A DNA stretch of 8,396 bases from JBBKWJ01 sp037968895 (GTDB lineage: Bacteria > Actinomycetota > Acidimicrobiia > Acidimicrobiales > SZUA-35): NCBI GenBank assembly GCA_037968895.1, contig JBBKWJ010000301.1, positions 1 through 8,396 of the forward strand. The letters run 5' to 3'. Below the pieces are notes generated by a model. That model had not been told where the DNA came from and searched no databases. It worked only from the letters and a program-made list of their open reading frames with translations. Of the stretch, positions 7,907 to 8,396 are shown one piece after another. The first letter of the stretch is position 1. Each line of letters begins with the position of its first letter. A program made the position numbers and the translations under genes.

Positions 7907-7907
7907 A

Positions 7908-7920
7908 TAGCAGGCTGCTA
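7908..7920. repeat. 13-bp palindrome between convergent gene ends
   Basis: TAGCAG (7908-7913), central G, CTGCTA (7915-7920). It begins 2 bases after the purA stop and includes the stop codon (TAG on the - strand) of the proline-rich gene. It is the only structure in the 11-base gap and lacks a T-run. It may be chance or a minimal transcript end. Confidence 0.3.
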
Positions 7921-8396
7921 GCGGCTTGCACCTCTGAGCGCGGGAGGAATCCAGGCACCGCGTTCGTCCACTTCAGGGCCATCTAATTTGGGAGCGACAT
8001 CATCATCTTCGACGCGTCGCGCCTTCGTGGAAGATGGGCCCCGCAGAGCAGCCGGGACCATTGACTCTTCCGGCGTCGGCTCCGGGGCGACCAACTGGGG
8101 AGGAGGGGCCGTAGGTGTGACGACAGCGGCCGGTACAACGGGTTTTGGGGCAGTCGGCTTCGGTGCGGTCTGAGTCACAGGCTCGGGGGCTGGTGGTGGC
8201 GGATCTTCAACAGCCGGTTCAGGCTCGGGCGTCGGCGCGACGGCGTCGGCTAGCTCAGGCTCGGGGGCTGGTGGTGGCGGATCTTCGATAACCGCTTCTG
8301 GCTCAGGCTCCGGTTCGGGGGCTGGTGGTGGCGGATCTTCGATAACCGCTTCTGGCTCAGGCTCCGGTTCGGGGGCTGGTGGTGGCGGATCTTCGA
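7918..8396 (-). CDS. Proline/glutamate-rich repetitive protein, C-terminal part (cut by window edge)
   Basis: The frame is open from the right edge (first complete codon 8394) to TAG at 7918-7920, giving 158 visible residues with the N-terminus outside the window. The first part is low complexity: EDPPPPAPEPEPEPEAVI repeated twice exactly (8341-8394 and 8287-8340), then two divergent copies starting EDPPPPAPEP. Next comes a Pro/Ala/Val/Thr stretch (TAPKPTAPKPVVPAAVV). The last 50 residues are more varied and charged and hold MVPAALRG and, at the very end, WIPPALRG. A GTG at 8176-8178 could be read as an internal start, but the repeats continue upstream in frame at the same codon pattern, so the gene is longer. 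No family was recognised. Such regions are usually unfolded linkers, or spacers across a cell wall or between domains. The repeat composition is unlike that of its neighbours. Confidence 0.75.
   Translation of the reverse strand, partial: EDPPPPAPEPEPEPEAVIEDPPPPAPEPEPEPEAVIEDPPPPAPEPELADAVAPTPEPEPAVEDPPPPAPEPVTQTAPKPTAPKPVVPAAVVTPTAPPPQLVAPEPTPEESMVPAALRGPSSTKARRVEDDDVAPKLDGPEVDERGAWIPPALRGASR
8183..8394. repeat. Four copies of a 26-bp core, the last two within exact 54-bp tandem repeats
   Basis: A 26-bp core, encoding the EDPPPPAP part on the - strand, occurs at 8183-8208, 8261-8286, 8315-8340 and 8369-8394. The spacings are 78, 54 and 54 bases, all multiples of three. The units 8287-8340 and 8341-8394 are identical base for base over 54 bp. 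The array reaches the window edge and may continue. Exact identity, including third codon positions, points to recent duplication by slippage or unequal recombination. Confidence 0.9.

Noticed and set aside
8176..8178. GTG at 8176-8178 as the start of an 86-residue protein
   Set aside because: The same frame continues upstream through four in-frame repeats to the window edge with consistent Pro/Glu coding, so the gene is longer.
8183..8394. CRISPR array
   Set aside because: The repeats are GC-rich, in frame and code for a Pro/Glu-rich peptide. The sequences between copies are themselves repeats rather than unique spacers.

Overview
The window looks like chromosomal DNA from an actinobacterium, and Acidimicrobiia or a relative is my best but unproven guess. 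The grounds are moderately high GC by eye (not measured), start codons with -10-like hexamers 7-8 bases upstream and no Shine-Dalgarno (leaderless style), an actinobacterial-type PurA, and dense gene packing. No tRNA, rRNA, CRISPR array, insertion sequence or phage gene was seen. Every stretch longer than about 80 bases is accounted for by a gene.

Layout from left to right: (1) the 3' part of clpB (disaggregase), cut by the left edge and closed by a strong hairpin terminator; (2) gpmI, a long, plant/trypanosome-type cofactor-independent phosphoglycerate mutase on the + strand; (3) on the - strand, a two-gene operon of an SPFH/band-7 protein followed, with an ATGA stop/start overlap, by a divergent NAD-kinase-fold protein of the NADK2-like type; (4) divergently on the + strand, an NrtR-type regulator (Nudix domain plus winged helix); (5) purA on the + strand; (6) on the - strand, running off the right edge, the C-terminal part of a repetitive proline/glutamate-rich protein.

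The most interesting part is the divergon at about 3862-6571. The 62-bp gap between the SPFH start and the nrtR start carries two related palindromes (a perfect 27-bp one centred at 5815 and a weaker one centred at 5854). Their TTGACG half-sites fall where the -35 elements of the two opposing promoters should be. The simplest reading is an NrtR-type sensor of an NAD-related ligand that controls itself and an SPFH + NAD-kinase-like operon. The NAD-kinase homologue has a changed GGDG loop (GQDGL), so it may bind rather than phosphorylate NAD. SPFH, NADK-fold and NrtR together suggest an NAD(P)-linked module whose function I cannot name from sequence alone.

The housekeeping genes (clpB, gpmI, purA) are full of recognisable catalytic motifs and look functional. 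Small oddities are a shortened segment in the second ATPase domain of ClpB and a Gly-to-Lys change in the aspartate loop of PurA.
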